From Bordetella parapertussis (GTDB lineage Bacteria; Pseudomonadota; Gammaproteobacteria; Burkholderiales; Burkholderiaceae_B), in assembly GCA_945911685.1 (NCBI GenBank), contig CAMEAW010000001.1:1-64000 (forward strand): a DNA stretch of 64,000 nt. The letters run 5' to 3'. This document shows positions 9,225 to 18,764 of this stretch, piece after piece. Both the position numbers and the translations under genes were made by a program. The first letter of the stretch is position 1. Each line of letters starts with the position of its first letter. Below the pieces are notes generated by a model, which saw only the letters and a program-made list of their open reading frames with translations, was not told the origin of the DNA and searched no databases.

Positions 9225-10358
9225 TTAGCGCCTAGCTGCAAGCCATAATCTGACGACGTCTTCTGCGCGGTCTTCAAGCAAGCCAGCAACACTTTCGCAG
9301 GCTTGAGCCAAACTCATTGGGCCAGACACCAAACTGAAGGCGGCTTCGATGCCAACGCGATACAAGCCCTGATAACCGGGCCCCAGCGAGCCCGCGATGG
9401 CGATGGTGGGTACGCCCGCGCGTTGTGCGATTTGCGCGACGCCCATGGGTGTTTTACCTAGCAGCGTTTGGGCGTCCATTCTGCCTTCGCCGGTCATGAC
9501 AAATGCAGCGCCTTGCACGGCCTGCTCAAGGCCCCCAATTTCGGCAATCACTGCAGCGCCGGGTCGAAAGGTACTCTGCATCCACGCATGTGCTGCAAAG
9601 CCGACTCCTCCGGCTGCACCCGAGCCGGGGGCATCACGCCGATCGTGCCCAAGGTGTCGGGCGCAGACATCGGCAAAATGACTTAAGGCTGCATCAAGCG
9701 TTTGAACCTGCTCAGGTGAAGCACCTTTTTGTGGTCCAAAAATCGCTGAGGCACCTAACCGACCACACAGTGGGTTATTGACGTCTGAGGCGATGGTGAT
9801 TTTTGTTTGCTGTAAGCGGGGGTCAAGTTTGCTAGCGTCAATGGAGTGAAGCCTGGCCAAGGCTGCGCCGCCCCCAGCGAGAGGTGCGCCCTTCGCATCG
9901 CGCAAACTTAACCCTAGGGCGCTGAGCATCCCTGCGCCGGCGTCGTTCGTTGCCGAGCCACCTAAACCTAAAACGATCTGTCGCGCGCCGGCATCGAGCG
10001 CGTGTTTAATAAGCTCGCCCACGCCAAAGGTGGTGGCGCGCAGCGCATCGCGTTGCGATGGTGCTATGTGCTCGAGACCAGCTGCACACGCCATTTCAAT
10101 GACAGCAGTCTGGTTGGGTAGCAAGGCCCATTGGGCTTCGATAGGTTGGCCTAAGGCGTTTTGCACCCAATCTGTGCGACGCTCACTTTGCGTCGCGCCG
10201 AGCACCGCCTGAACAGTCCCTTCGCCACCATCGGCCATCGGCACGCAAACGACGTGCGCGTCAGGCGCAGCGCGCTTGACGCCCCGGGCCAGTGCGGCAG
10301 CCACCTCAGGTGCCGAGAGACTCTCTTTAAACGAGTCTGGAGCAATGACGATTTTCAT
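9225..10358 (-). CDS. Glycerate kinase (GarK/GlxK type)
   Basis: A 377-residue type I glycerate kinase that phosphorylates D-glycerate to 2-phosphoglycerate (or 3-phosphoglycerate in some members), linking glyoxylate or glycerate breakdown to glycolysis. The N-terminus KIVIAPDSFKESLSAPEVA is the diagnostic family start, followed by V-P-M-A-D-G-G-E-G-T (about residues 40-49). The conserved LGLGGSATNDAG loop and the late M-T-G-E-G-R-M-D segment are intact. It ends three bases past the stop of the convergent rsmA. Upstream on the same strand is gloA, ten bases away, so the two may be co-transcribed. Which isomer is made cannot be told from sequence. Confidence 0.92.
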   Translation of the reverse strand: MKIVIAPDSFKESLSAPEVAAALARGVKRAAPDAHVVCVPMADGGEGTVQAVLGATQSERRTDWVQNALGQPIEAQWALLPNQTAVIEMACAAGLEHIAPSQRDALRATTFGVGELIKHALDAGARQIVLGLGGSATNDAGAGMLSALGLSLRDAKGAPLAGGGAALARLHSIDASKLDPRLQQTKITIASDVNNPLCGRLGASAIFGPQKGASPEQVQTLDAALSHFADVCARHLGHDRRDAPGSGAAGGVGFAAHAWMQSTFRPGAAVIAEIGGLEQAVQGAAFVMTGEGRMDAQTLLGKTPMGVAQIAQRAGVPTIAIAGSLGPGYQGLYRVGIEAAFSLVSGPMSLAQACESVAGLLEDRAEDVVRLWLAARR

Positions 10359-10367
10359 GCAGACAGT

Positions 10368-10757
10368 CTAGGCAGTCTTTTTTTGTACAAATTCGATCTT
10401 GTAGCCGTCAGGATCCTCAACAAACGCGATCACCGTGGTGCCATGTTTCATGGGCCCCGCTTCGCGTGTAACTTTACCGCCCAGTTCACGCACTTTGTCA
10501 CAGACCGCATAGGCGTTATCGACCTCAAGGGCGATATGGCCGTAGCCGTTACCCAGATCGTAGGCACTGGTATCCCAGTTGTAAGTTAGTTCGAGCACGG
10601 GGCCCTCACGTTCGTCTTGGTACCCGACAAAGGCATTGGTAAAACGTCCCGTTGGGTACTCGGTATTGCGCAACAGACGCATACCAAGCACCTTGGTATA
10701 AAACTCGATTGACCGCTCGAGATTGCCGACCCGTACCATCGTATGAAGAATTCGCAT
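10368..10757 (-). CDS. gloA: Lactoylglutathione lyase (glyoxalase I)
   Basis: A 129-residue metal enzyme that isomerises the methylglyoxal-glutathione adduct to S-lactoylglutathione. With the ATG at 10757 the four metal ligands fall at H5, E56, H74 and E122, exactly the numbering of E. coli GloA, which confirms the start over the GTG at 10763. The Shine-Dalgarno AGGAG (plus-strand 10763-10767) lies five bases from this ATG. The motif VLELTYNW around E56 and [10 protein letters not shown] around H74 are intact. It lacks the inserted loops of zinc-type enzymes, so it is probably of the nickel-activated bacterial class. A short heptamer repeat lies immediately upstream of the ribosome-binding site. 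Confidence 0.95.
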   Translation of the reverse strand: MRILHTMVRVGNLERSIEFYTKVLGMRLLRNTEYPTGRFTNAFVGYQDEREGPVLELTYNWDTSAYDLGNGYGHIALEVDNAYAVCDKVRELGGKVTREAGPMKHGTTVIAFVEDPDGYKIEFVQKKTA

Positions 10758-10768
10758 GATCACTCCTA

Positions 10769-10795
10769 GAAACTGGAAACTGGAAACTGGAAACT
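10769..10795 (-). repeat. Heptamer tandem repeat (GAAACTG, 3.9 copies) upstream of gloA
   Basis: On the plus strand GAAACTG occurs three times head to tail from 10769 to 10789, followed by GAAACT. The array abuts the gloA Shine-Dalgarno site, so on the minus strand it lies in the 5' leader or promoter just ahead of the gene. Short perfect tandem repeats of this kind can change copy number by slippage. Confidence 0.85.
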
Positions 10796-10821
10796 AAAAC
10801 CTGCAAAAATCCAAGTTCAAA

Positions 10822-11661
10822 TCAAATCTCGGGCACACCTTCTGGTGTGTGTTTTTGTAACATTTGTTTGGCCGTGTGGTAGTCGGGATAAAGCTGTTGA
10901 ACTTCTGTCCAAAAATCATGGCTGTGGTTCATTTCACGCAAGTGCGCCAGTTCATGCGCGATGACATAATCAATCACCATGGGTGAAAAATGAATCAAGC
11001 GCCAATTCAACATAATGTTGCCATCGCTGGTACACGATCCCCAGCGGGTAGCCGCCGAGGATAAACGCCAACGTCGAATGGTGAGCCCGGTTTTATCTAA
11101 GAAATAATGAATACGCTGATCAAACCAGGCGGCTGCGCGGGCTTGTAGCCACGCCTGCGTCATATCTCGCATGCGGTGGGTGTCGGCATCGTTGGGTAAG
11201 GGCAGCCACAGCGTTTGACCGGCTTCAGGCGCCTCGTGGTTACCCTCGAAATGTGCCCGACCATGCGGCACATGCGGCCCTGGCACCCCAATTCGTAAGG
11301 TGATTTGGCACCCCATGTAAGGCACTTGCCCGCCCGATTTCCAGCGCGTGTGCGCGAGGGCAAGTTGCGCCTTGCGCGCCTGCCAATCTTGGAGCTTGGA
11401 CAAAATCCAGGGCATTTTTTCGACTACGGCCTCGTCGATCTGACCTAAGGTCACCCAGTTTGGCGCTGTAACGCGCAGGCCTTCATCAATGATGCTGAAG
11501 CCAATACTGCGCCGCCGTGAGCGAATCAACACGAAACCAACTGACTGATCACCGTGCCGAACTACGCGCCACTTACCGCCAGGTGCAATCGTTTCAGGGG
11601 CAATGAGCCAACCCGGTATCGGGGTGCTCGTGTCTGAAAGCAAAAGCTCGAGTTGATTCAT
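10822..11661 (-). CDS. YgjP/M48-type zinc metallopeptidase domain protein
   Basis: A protein of about 279 residues of the YgjP-like (DUF45, SprT/M48-related) metallopeptidase family. The zinc site H-E-L-A-H-L is at about 236-241, with a third ligand in the following MNHSHDFW. The family signature RWGSCTSDG precedes it at about 206. The N-terminal half has the usual basic beta strand (SRRRSIGFSI). I chose the ATG at 11661. A TTG at 11682 is also possible and would add seven residues, and neither has a clear ribosome-binding site. It follows plsC by about 25 bases in a minus-strand series with gmhB and glyQS. The physiological substrate is unknown. Confidence 0.88.
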   Translation of the reverse strand: MNQLELLLSDTSTPIPGWLIAPETIAPGGKWRVVRHGDQSVGFVLIRSRRRSIGFSIIDEGLRVTAPNWVTLGQIDEAVVEKMPWILSKLQDWQARKAQLALAHTRWKSGGQVPYMGCQITLRIGVPGPHVPHGRAHFEGNHEAPEAGQTLWLPLPNDADTHRMRDMTQAWLQARAAAWFDQRIHYFLDKTGLTIRRWRLSSAATRWGSCTSDGNIMLNWRLIHFSPMVIDYVIAHELAHLREMNHSHDFWTEVQQLYPDYHTAKQMLQKHTPEGVPEI

Positions 11662-11686
11662 GATTTTGCGAATGAGGCCCAAGCGT

Positions 11687-12430
11687 TCAGGCCGGGTTCG
11701 TTGACGATGTTGGATAACGCTCTGGGCTGAGACGATGCATCTCTGCTTCGATCCAGGCGTAGACTTTTGTGTTTAATTCTTCGGGGGTCAAACCAATCGA
11801 GGGAATGGCTGGGCCAATCGACACGGTGACCAGCCCAGGTTTTTTAATAAAAGCATTGCGTGGCCAGAGTTCCCCGGCATTGTGGGCGATTGGGATCACA
11901 GGCGCGCCCGTGCGCGTAGCCAGTATGGCCCCACCCATTTTGAAGCGCCCCATTTTTCCGGGCGCGATCCGCGTGCCCTCTGGAAACAACAGCGGCCAGC
12001 GACCCTCATCTAAGCGTTGCTGCCCAACTTTCACGACCTGCTCGAAGGCATCCCGACCCTTAGTGCGGTCGATTGGAATCATGCCCAGTAGCGCAATCCC
12101 CCAACCGAAAAAGGGCACGCGGTGCAACTCTCGTTTGTAGACAAAGCAGATTTGTCGCGGCAAATGTGAGGGCAAAAAGAGGGTTTCCCAGGCAGACTGA
12201 TGCTTAGACAGTACGATCGCGGGGCCATCAGGCAGATTTTCAGTGCCCTGAACTTGCCAGCGGATACCGCAAATGACTTTAGCGCCCCAGGCGGCCAGTT
12301 GCGGCCAACCCATCGTTAATTTGTAGCGCCAGTGCAACGGGAGCGGCGACCAGAGCAGGCAGGCGAACGCATAGGGGATGACCGTAATGAGTAAAAATAA
12401 TGCATAAATTGTGGCGCGCAGGATCAACAT
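11687..12430 (-). CDS. plsC: 1-acyl-sn-glycerol-3-phosphate acyltransferase
   Basis: A 247-residue inner-membrane acyltransferase that makes phosphatidic acid from lysophosphatidic acid. The first 30 residues form a membrane helix (TIYALFLLITVIPYAFACLL). The catalytic block is K-H-Q-S-A-W-E (76-82), in which glutamate replaces the usual aspartate of HX4D. The glycerol-phosphate binding motif F-P-E-G-T-R is at 149-154. The variant HX4E is seen in related betaproteobacterial proteins, so I read it as a family variation and not a defect. It sits four bases after gmhB, in the same operon. Confidence 0.92.
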   Translation of the reverse strand: MLILRATIYALFLLITVIPYAFACLLWSPLPLHWRYKLTMGWPQLAAWGAKVICGIRWQVQGTENLPDGPAIVLSKHQSAWETLFLPSHLPRQICFVYKRELHRVPFFGWGIALLGMIPIDRTKGRDAFEQVVKVGQQRLDEGRWPLLFPEGTRIAPGKMGRFKMGGAILATRTGAPVIPIAHNAGELWPRNAFIKKPGLVTVSIGPAIPSIGLTPEELNTKVYAWIEAEMHRLSPERYPTSSTNPA

Positions 12431-12434
12431 GGTG

Positions 12435-12977
12435 TCAGGCCGCTTGAGTCAAAATTTGATCGACAGCGTGGGCCAAATCGTTGGCGTGCCGGGTACCTTC
12501 AGGTAGATTGCCTTGCTTAAGCGTTTTAGGGCCATTGCCGGTTTGCACCAGCCACGGGGTACAGCCCACGGCTGCGCTAGCCTGTAGGTCACGCAGCGAG
12601 TCACCCACGGCCGGAACGCCCGAAAGATCGATATCGTAGCGCCTCGCAATATCCTCAAAGAGCCCTGGCAGAGGCTTGCGGCACACGCACTGTTCGTCGG
12701 GGCCGTGTGGGCACACAAAAAAAGCGTCGATCGCGCCGACCAGCTGGCCAAGTTCTTTACGAAGCTTTTGATGAATGGCCGTGAGTGCCGTGATGTCGAA
12801 CAGGCCGCGTGCCAGACCTGATTGATTCGACGCAACCACAATGGTGTAGCCCGCCTGGTGCAACCTGGCAATCGCTTGCAAACTACCCGGCAACGCCACC
12901 CATTCATCTGGATGCTTGATGTAGTCGGGGCTGTCGTGGTTGATGACCCCGTCGCGATCCAAAATAATCAGCTTCAT
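12435..12977 (-). CDS. gmhB: D-glycero-beta-D-manno-heptose-1,7-bisphosphate 7-phosphatase
   Basis: A 180-residue HAD-family phosphatase in the ADP-heptose branch of lipopolysaccharide core synthesis. The nucleophile motif is L-D-R-D-G (6-10, aspartates 7 and 9), the second HAD motif is V-A-S-N-Q-S-G (48-54), and the third is in GDSLRDLQAS. A zinc loop with C89, H91, C97 and C99 (CPHGPDEQCVC) is characteristic of GmhB and separates it from histidinol phosphatases. Its start overlaps the stop of glyS by four bases. Confidence 0.93.
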   Translation of the reverse strand: MKLIILDRDGVINHDSPDYIKHPDEWVALPGSLQAIARLHQAGYTIVVASNQSGLARGLFDITALTAIHQKLRKELGQLVGAIDAFFVCPHGPDEQCVCRKPLPGLFEDIARRYDIDLSGVPAVGDSLRDLQASAAVGCTPWLVQTGNGPKTLKQGNLPEGTRHANDLAHAVDQILTQAA

Positions 12978-15112
12978 GCCGCCAGCCTTGAAATGTCGGC
13001 CACTTGATTCATCAAGCCGTGCAGTTGGGCTAATAGCGCCAGCCGGTTGTTACGCACGGCAATATCCTCAGCCATCACCATGATGTCGTTAAAAAACGCA
13101 TCAACTGGGGCGCGGGCCTGCGCAAGTGTGGCCATGGCCGCTTGATAGTTGCCGGCATCGAAGTATTGCTGCGCAAGCGGTTGCAGCTGGGCAATTACCT
13201 CGGCGAGTGCTTGTTCGGCAGGTTCGGTGAGCAATACCTGATTAAGTGGCAGCAGCGCAGACTCAGATTTTTTAAGCAAGTTACCGATACGCTTATTGGC
13301 AGCAGCCAAGCTCGCAGCATCGGAGCCCTGTGCAAAGATGGCGGCGGCCTGCACGCGCGCCACGATTTGATGCAGAGGCGGCGCTATGGCAAGCACGGCT
13401 TCGACCGCGTTGCGATCAAGCTGCGTGATGAGTTGATTGCGCAACCGCTCGAGGACAAAGGCTTGTACCTCAGCGACCGTCGTCTGGGCTAAGGCTGTGG
13501 TTTCAAAGGTGTGTGCGGCAGCGTGTAGTAAACCCTCGAGGGTCAGAGGCCCGTTTTGCTGAATGGGTAAAAAGCCACCCGCAGTGAGTTGTTCGAAGCC
13601 ACTGATCAGCCCGAGCGCAGCACGACGCAGGCCAAACGGATCGCGTTCGCCTGTCGGGGCTAAGCCGATTCCCCAGATGCCGATCAGTGTTTCAGCCCGC
13701 TCTGCCATAAACAGAATCGCGGCGGTCATGCTTGCTGCGGTCACAGGCTGTTCAAGGCGTATTTTGTACTGTTCAGCAAGCGCCTGTATCACCTGCTCGG
13801 GTTCGTGGTCGGCGCGCGCGTAATACGAGCCCATGATGCCTTGCAGTTCAGGAAACTCGCCCACCATGTTGGTATTGAGATCGGCCTTGGCCAGCATCGC
13901 CGCACGCTCGGCGAGAGCGCTGTCGGCGCTTAAGGCGTGTGCTAACCAAGCGGCAATTTTTTGCACGCGCGCGACGCGCTGCAACTGCGTACCAAGCTTG
14001 TTGTGATACACAATCGAAGCAAGCTGTGGAACCCGTTGATGCAAAGGCGTTTTACGATCGGTATCAAAAAAGAATTGCGCATCAGCCAAACGCGGTCGCA
14101 CGACGCGTTCGTTACCTTCAATGATCGCCACAGGATTATCGGTAGGCATATTACTGACAATCAGAAATTGATTGGTGAGCGCGCCAGTGGTCGGGTTGAA
14201 GAGCGGAAAGTACTTTTGATTCAGACGCATCGTCAAAATCAGGCACTCTTGAGGCACTTGTAAAAAACGCTCTTCAAAGGCTCCAACATAGACGATCGGC
14301 GCCTCAACCAGGGCGGTGACCTCGTCAAGTAAAGCGTGCACCGCGGGGTCTTGCCCTAACGTGGCATTTAATTTTTGAGCTTCTGTTGCCAGCAAGGTTT
14401 CGATTTTTTCGCGGCGCGCGGTAAACGATGCAATGACGTGGCCGGTAAGGGCGAGTTGTTGTTCGTAGCTGTCGGCGCTATCAATGCTAATGGCCGCAGG
14501 GTGTAAAAAGCGATGACCGAAACTGATGCGCCCAGCCTGCAGGCCAAGCACGGTCGCTGGGATCACTTGTGTGTCAAACAGGGCGATCAAGGCGTGCGCT
14601 GGGCGTACGAATTTCACTGACGTGACACCATCAGCCAACTGATATTTCATCATCTTTGGAATTGGCAAGGCCGCAATAGCGGCTTCGATGGCCGCCTGTA
14701 ACACGTCACTCAAGGCGGCGCCAGGCGCGGTGCCGCGCGCGACTAGATAGTCTTGTTTGCCGTCAGACTCACGCTCGAGTGCACTAACGGGCATGTCGGC
14801 CCAACCTTTGGCTGCAAGCTTTTTTTGCAGTGCAGGGGTTGCCAAGCCCTGAGCGTCAAGCCCCACCTTAACCGGCATCAGTTTTTCAATGAAGCTTTGC
14901 TCGGGTGCGAGCGCTAATACGTGAGATAGCCGTACCGCCAACCGGCGCGGCGACGCGAAGGCTGTCAGCGTGTTGGTCGCTGCTACAAGGCCGTGGGCGT
15001 GCAGGGCGTCGTGTATGCCTTGAGCAAAGGCTTGACCAAGTTTGGGCAACGCCTTTGGGGGCAACTCTTCGGTAAAAAGCTCGACTAAGAGGGGGCGGCT
15101 TATTTGTGTCAT
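12974..15112 (-). CDS. glyS: Glycyl-tRNA synthetase beta subunit
   Basis: The 712-residue beta subunit of the alpha2-beta2 bacterial glycyl-tRNA synthetase; this subunit carries the tRNA-binding regions. It begins [18 protein letters not shown], the conserved start of the family. It has the central block [13 protein letters not shown] and ends in an anticodon-binding-type helical domain. The length is normal (about 690-720). Its start overlaps glyQ by four bases, so the two subunits are translationally coupled. Confidence 0.96.
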   Translation of the reverse strand: MTQISRPLLVELFTEELPPKALPKLGQAFAQGIHDALHAHGLVAATNTLTAFASPRRLAVRLSHVLALAPEQSFIEKLMPVKVGLDAQGLATPALQKKLAAKGWADMPVSALERESDGKQDYLVARGTAPGAALSDVLQAAIEAAIAALPIPKMMKYQLADGVTSVKFVRPAHALIALFDTQVIPATVLGLQAGRISFGHRFLHPAAISIDSADSYEQQLALTGHVIASFTARREKIETLLATEAQKLNATLGQDPAVHALLDEVTALVEAPIVYVGAFEERFLQVPQECLILTMRLNQKYFPLFNPTTGALTNQFLIVSNMPTDNPVAIIEGNERVVRPRLADAQFFFDTDRKTPLHQRVPQLASIVYHNKLGTQLQRVARVQKIAAWLAHALSADSALAERAAMLAKADLNTNMVGEFPELQGIMGSYYARADHEPEQVIQALAEQYKIRLEQPVTAASMTAAILFMAERAETLIGIWGIGLAPTGERDPFGLRRAALGLISGFEQLTAGGFLPIQQNGPLTLEGLLHAAAHTFETTALAQTTVAEVQAFVLERLRNQLITQLDRNAVEAVLAIAPPLHQIVARVQAAAIFAQGSDAASLAAANKRIGNLLKKSESALLPLNQVLLTEPAEQALAEVIAQLQPLAQQYFDAGNYQAAMATLAQARAPVDAFFNDIMVMAEDIAVRNNRLALLAQLHGLMNQVADISRLAA

Positions 15113-16035
15113 GGCTGCACCCCTTTGTTGGTGTTGTTAGGCGTTGCGCTGCCGTCGCCCAACATCGGGAAACCCAATTGTTCGCGCGAGTCGTAGTAGG
15201 CCTGTGCAACAGCACGGGACAGGTTGCGGATACGTCCGATATACGCGGCCCGCTCGGTGACGCTAATGGCGCCCCGGGCATCTAGCATGTTGAAGGTATG
15301 TGCGGCTTTGAGGGTGGCCTCGTAGGCCGGCAAAGCCAGTGGGATCTCAATTAGACGTTTGGCGTTGGTCTCGTAGTCAGTGAAGTGCCTAAAGAGCATC
15401 TCAGCATCAGAGTATTCAAAATTGTAGGTCGATTGCTCGACCTCATTTTGATGGAACACGTCGCGGTATAGCACCGAGCCTTTAGGCCCTGTTGTCCAAA
15501 CCAAGTCGTAAACGCTTTCAACGCCTTGCAGGTACATGGCCAGACGCTCGAGCCCGTAGGTAATCTCGCCTGTGGTGGGGGTGCAATCCAAGCCGCCGAC
15601 CTGTTGAAAATAGGTAAATTGAGTGACTTCCATGCCGTTGAGCCAAACTTCCCAGCCCAAGCCCCAGGCACCAAGCGTGGGGTTTTCCCAATCGTCTTCA
15701 ACAAAGCGAATGTCGTGCTCGGTTGGACGGATACCAAGTGCCTCAAGCGAACCGATATACAAATCCAGAATATCGGGCGGCGCGGGCTTAAGAACAACTT
15801 GATACTGATAGTAGTGCTGTAAGCGGTTGGGATTTTCGCCGTAACGCCCGTCTTTCGGGCGTCGCGAGGGTTGCACGTACGCGGCACGCCAAGGCTCTGG
15901 TCCAATCGCGCGCAGAAAGGTTGCCGTATGCGAGGTGCCCGCGCCGACCTCCATATCGTAGGGTTGAAGCAGGGCGCAGCCCTGATGATCCCAGTACTCT
16001 TGCAGACGCAGAATAATTTGCTGAAAAGTTAGCAT
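15109..16035 (-). CDS. glyQ: Glycyl-tRNA synthetase alpha subunit
   Basis: The 308-residue catalytic alpha subunit, a class II synthetase core. The start [20 protein letters not shown] is nearly invariant in the family. The following E-V-G-A-G-T and [18 protein letters not shown] blocks form the ATP/glycine site. It is the first gene of the minus-strand operon glyQ-glyS-gmhB-plsC. The gap of about 160 bases to the divergent crotonase gene must hold both promoters, but I could not pick out clear hexamers. Confidence 0.96.
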   Translation of the reverse strand: MLTFQQIILRLQEYWDHQGCALLQPYDMEVGAGTSHTATFLRAIGPEPWRAAYVQPSRRPKDGRYGENPNRLQHYYQYQVVLKPAPPDILDLYIGSLEALGIRPTEHDIRFVEDDWENPTLGAWGLGWEVWLNGMEVTQFTYFQQVGGLDCTPTTGEITYGLERLAMYLQGVESVYDLVWTTGPKGSVLYRDVFHQNEVEQSTYNFEYSDAEMLFRHFTDYETNAKRLIEIPLALPAYEATLKAAHTFNMLDARGAISVTERAAYIGRIRNLSRAVAQAYYDSREQLGFPMLGDGSATPNNTNKGVQP

Positions 16036-16199
16036 GAAGGTGTGAACGCGGTAATAGCAATTGAATCGCTCATTTTAGCGTGGGGCAGGCCATGTTGGTG
16101 GCGGGCTGTCGGGGCGGCACGATTTGAGCCAAAGTTTAGGTATCCGATCAAGCTTGGCGCACGAATCGCCTATGATTCGGATATGTTCAAGGAGTCAGT

Positions 16200-16967
16200 A
16201 TGTCAGCGCAGGTCAATGTCGAATTCTTGGATGGAATTCAAATCATTACGATTAACCGCCCCGAGGCGCGCAACGCGATTAGTGTTGAAACGGCGCATCA
16301 ATTGTCGGCCGCCTTCGATGAATTGGACGCGCGAGACGATATCCGAATCGCTATCTTGACGGGTGCGGGCGCCACCTTTAGTTCGGGGATGGATTTAAAA
16401 GATTTTGCGCAGACGCGTAAGCGCGCGCTCGTCGAGGGCAAGGGCTTTGGCGGTTTAAACGAGGCGCCCCCCAAAAAGCCTTTGATCGCCGCCGTCGAGG
16501 GCTACGCCGTAGCCGGCGGGTTTGAGATGGTGTTGGCCTGTGACCTAGTGGTGGCGGCGAACAATGCGATGTTCGGTTTGCCCGAAGTGAAACGGGGCTT
16601 GGTGGCGGGTTCGGGCGGTTTGTTGCGTCTTCCACGACAGCTGCCGTTTCACATCGCTATGGAAATCATTCTGACTGGCGATATGCTGCCCGCGCCTCGT
16701 GCCCACCAATATGGTTTGGTCAACGTGTTGACCGATCCCGGACAGGCGCTCTCTGAGGCCATTAAACTCGCCCAAAGAATCTGCGAAAATGGCCCCCTAG
16801 CTGTGCAAACCTCAAAAAGTATGGTGAATCAGGGGGCCAATTTTTCGACTGACGAAATGTTTGATCGGCAGCGCCCGCTGATTCATCATATTTTTATGTC
16901 GGATGATGCGAAAGAGGGTGCCACGGCATTTGCGCAAAAGCGTAAACCCGTTTGGCAGGGCACTTGA
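16200..16967 (+). CDS. Enoyl-CoA hydratase/isomerase (crotonase family)
   Basis: A 255-residue crotonase-fold enzyme acting on a CoA thioester. The conserved oxyanion-hole segments S-S-G-M-D-L-K (about 61-67) and V-A-G-G-F-E (104-109) are present. The two candidate catalytic glutamates are E109 and E129 (G-L-P-E-V-K-R-G), placed as in true enoyl-CoA hydratases. The ATG is preceded by AAGGAG at a good distance. The substrate cannot be assigned; the length and E/E arrangement fit short-chain enoyl-CoA hydration. It is a single gene, divergent from glyQ, and is followed by the AT-rich repeats ahead of fumarase. Confidence 0.88.
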   Translation: MSAQVNVEFLDGIQIITINRPEARNAISVETAHQLSAAFDELDARDDIRIAILTGAGATFSSGMDLKDFAQTRKRALVEGKGFGGLNEAPPKKPLIAAVEGYAVAGGFEMVLACDLVVAANNAMFGLPEVKRGLVAGSGGLLRLPRQLPFHIAMEIILTGDMLPAPRAHQYGLVNVLTDPGQALSEAIKLAQRICENGPLAVQTSKSMVNQGANFSTDEMFDRQRPLIHHIFMSDDAKEGATAFAQKRKPVWQGT

Positions 16968-16987
16968 CCTCTTTAAAAGCTGTATCA

Positions 16988-17025
16988 GTTTTATTTAATT
17001 TTTGACGGTTTTATTTATTTTTTGA
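16988..17025 (+). repeat. Two 18-bp direct repeats upstream of fumarase
   Basis: GTTTTATTTAATTTTTGA (16988-17005) and GTTTTATTTATTTTTTGA (17008-17025) differ at one base and are spaced exactly 20 bases apart (about two helical turns). They lie 29 bases before the fumarase ATG. They could be paired binding sites for a regulator or an AT-rich upstream element. No function can be shown from sequence. Confidence 0.85.
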
Positions 17026-17053
17026 TTAGCTCCTTTTCCTAGTAGGTGCCTAT

Positions 17054-18577
17054 ATGTCAGTCATTATCCAAGAAGAAGATTTCGTCTCGTCCATCGCTGA
17101 TGCGATTCAGTTCATCAGCTATTACCACCCGGCTGACTACATCAAGCATTTGGCCCGCGCGTACGAGCGCGAAGAAAGCCCCGCGGCAAAAGACGCGATG
17201 GCACAGATTTTGACGAACTCACGCATGAGCGCCGAAGGTCGCCGTCCGATTTGCCAAGACACCGGTATTGTCAATGTCTTCTTGAAAATTGGTATGGATG
17301 TTCGTTTTAACAGCAAGAAAAATATTCAAGAATTATGCGATGAGGGTGTGCGTCGCGGCTACCTCAATCCAGAAAATCCTTTGCGTGCTTCGTTGTTGGA
17401 CGATCCAATCTTTTTGCGTAAAAACACCAAAGACAATACGCCCTGCATCGTCAACGTCGAACTGGTGCAAGGCGATAAAGTTGATGTGCAAGTGGCCTCT
17501 AAGGGTGGTGGCTCTGAAAACAAATCAAAGTTAGCGATGTTGAACCCTAACGACTCAATTGTTGATTGGGTATTAAAGACCGTACCCACAATGGGCGCGG
17601 GTTGGTGTCCACCAGGCATGTTAGGTATTGGCGTGGGCGGCACAGCCGAAAAAGCGGTATTGATGGCTAAGCAAGCGCTGATGGAAGACCTCGATATGTA
17701 CGAACTGCTCGAGCGCGGGCCTAGCAATAAAATCGAAGAGCTACGTATTGAGCTTTACCAAAAGGTCAACGGCCTGGGGATTGGCGCGCAGGGTTTAGGT
17801 GGCTTGACGACAGTACTTGATGTCAAGATCAAAACGTTCGCAACGCACGCCGCATCCTTTCCAGTTGCGATGATCCCAAACTGTGCCGCCACGCGCCACG
17901 CGCACTTTGAACTTGACGGTTCAGGCCCCGCGCACTTGCACCGCCCCTCATTGTCTGACTGGCCGGATGTGAACTGGGCGCCAAATTACAAATCGTCGCG
18001 TCAAGTTGATCTAAACAAACTGACGCCTGAAGAAGTCGCGAGTTGGAAACCAGGCCAGACCTTATTGCTCAACGGCAAAATGCTGACCGGCCGCGATGCA
18101 GCGCACAAGCGTATTCAAGATATGTTGGCAAAAGGTGAAAAACTACCAGTCGATTTTCATGGCAAAGCGATTTACTACGTTGGCCCTGTTGATCCTGTTG
18201 GTGATGAAGTGGTTGGCCCTGCTGGCCCCACAACCTCGACACGCATGGATAAGTTCACCGACATGATGCTAGAGCAAACGGGCTTGGCGGTGATGATTGG
18301 TAAATCAGAGCGTGGCGAGGCAACAATCGAATCGATTCGTAAGCACAAGTCTGCGTATTTGATGGCCGTGGGTGGTGCTGCGTATCTGGTCTCTAAAGCA
18401 ATCAAGGCTGCCAAGGTGGTTGGCTTTGCTGATCTGGGGATGGAGGCTATCTATGAGTTTGATGTGGTGGATATGCCCGTGACGGTGGCGGTCGATTCGA
18501 ATGGTGTTTCAGTGCATACGACGGGGCCCAAAGAGTGGTCTTCGCGGATTGCTGGGATTCCGGTTGTTGTTCAGTAG
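17054..18577 (+). CDS. fumA: Fumarate hydratase, class I (4Fe-4S, oxygen-sensitive type)
   Basis: A 507-residue single-chain class I fumarase that interconverts fumarate and malate in the citric acid cycle. The N-terminal alpha domain carries the first cluster cysteine in R-R-P-I-C-Q-D-T-G (about residue 61). The C-terminal beta domain has VGPVDPVGDEVVGPAGPTTS, the classic active-site segment. Another conserved cysteine lies in N-C-A-A-T-R-H. The length matches single-chain enzymes and not the split alpha/beta type. The symbol fumA is given for the class; other names (fumB) are used for the same family. The next gene, fhs, is convergent across a repeat-rich gap. Confidence 0.93.
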   Translation: MSVIIQEEDFVSSIADAIQFISYYHPADYIKHLARAYEREESPAAKDAMAQILTNSRMSAEGRRPICQDTGIVNVFLKIGMDVRFNSKKNIQELCDEGVRRGYLNPENPLRASLLDDPIFLRKNTKDNTPCIVNVELVQGDKVDVQVASKGGGSENKSKLAMLNPNDSIVDWVLKTVPTMGAGWCPPGMLGIGVGGTAEKAVLMAKQALMEDLDMYELLERGPSNKIEELRIELYQKVNGLGIGAQGLGGLTTVLDVKIKTFATHAASFPVAMIPNCAATRHAHFELDGSGPAHLHRPSLSDWPDVNWAPNYKSSRQVDLNKLTPEEVASWKPGQTLLLNGKMLTGRDAAHKRIQDMLAKGEKLPVDFHGKAIYYVGPVDPVGDEVVGPAGPTTSTRMDKFTDMMLEQTGLAVMIGKSERGEATIESIRKHKSAYLMAVGGAAYLVSKAIKAAKVVGFADLGMEAIYEFDVVDMPVTVAVDSNGVSVHTTGPKEWSSRIAGIPVVVQ

Positions 18578-18625
18578 ACTGTATCGGGGTTGAGCTGCCC
18601 CAGGGCTGTCTGGACTGGGTAGCTT

Positions 18626-18745
18626 TTTCCTCGCTGAGTCAATTGACAATTTCCTCTGAGCCAATCAATTCACACTTTCCTCTGAGCCAATCAATTAACA
18701 ATTTCCTCTGAGCCAATCAATTCACAATTTTCTCTGGGCCAAGCT
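18626..18745 (+). repeat. 26-bp tandem array (about 4.5 copies)
   Basis: Three consecutive 26-base units occupy 18650-18675, 18676-18701 and 18702-18727. They share TTTCCTCTGAGCCAATCAAT and end in (T)CACAC, (T)AACAA or (T)CACAA. A diverged 24-base copy precedes them (18626-18649, TTTCCTCGCTGAGTCAATTG) and a partial copy follows (from 18728). The copies directly abut, with no spacers, so this is not a CRISPR array. It lies in the convergent gap between fumarase and fhs. Confidence 0.85.
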
Positions 18746-18764
18746 TTTTGCTTCGACCATTCGT

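Noticed and set aside
11713-12430. Loss of function in PlsC because of HX4E in place of HX4D
   Set aside because: The FPEGTR motif and fold are intact, and this variant is found in related acyltransferases, so it is not evidence of a defect.
18626-18745. 26-bp repeats considered as a CRISPR array
   Set aside because: The copies abut directly with no spacers, and no cas gene is in the window.
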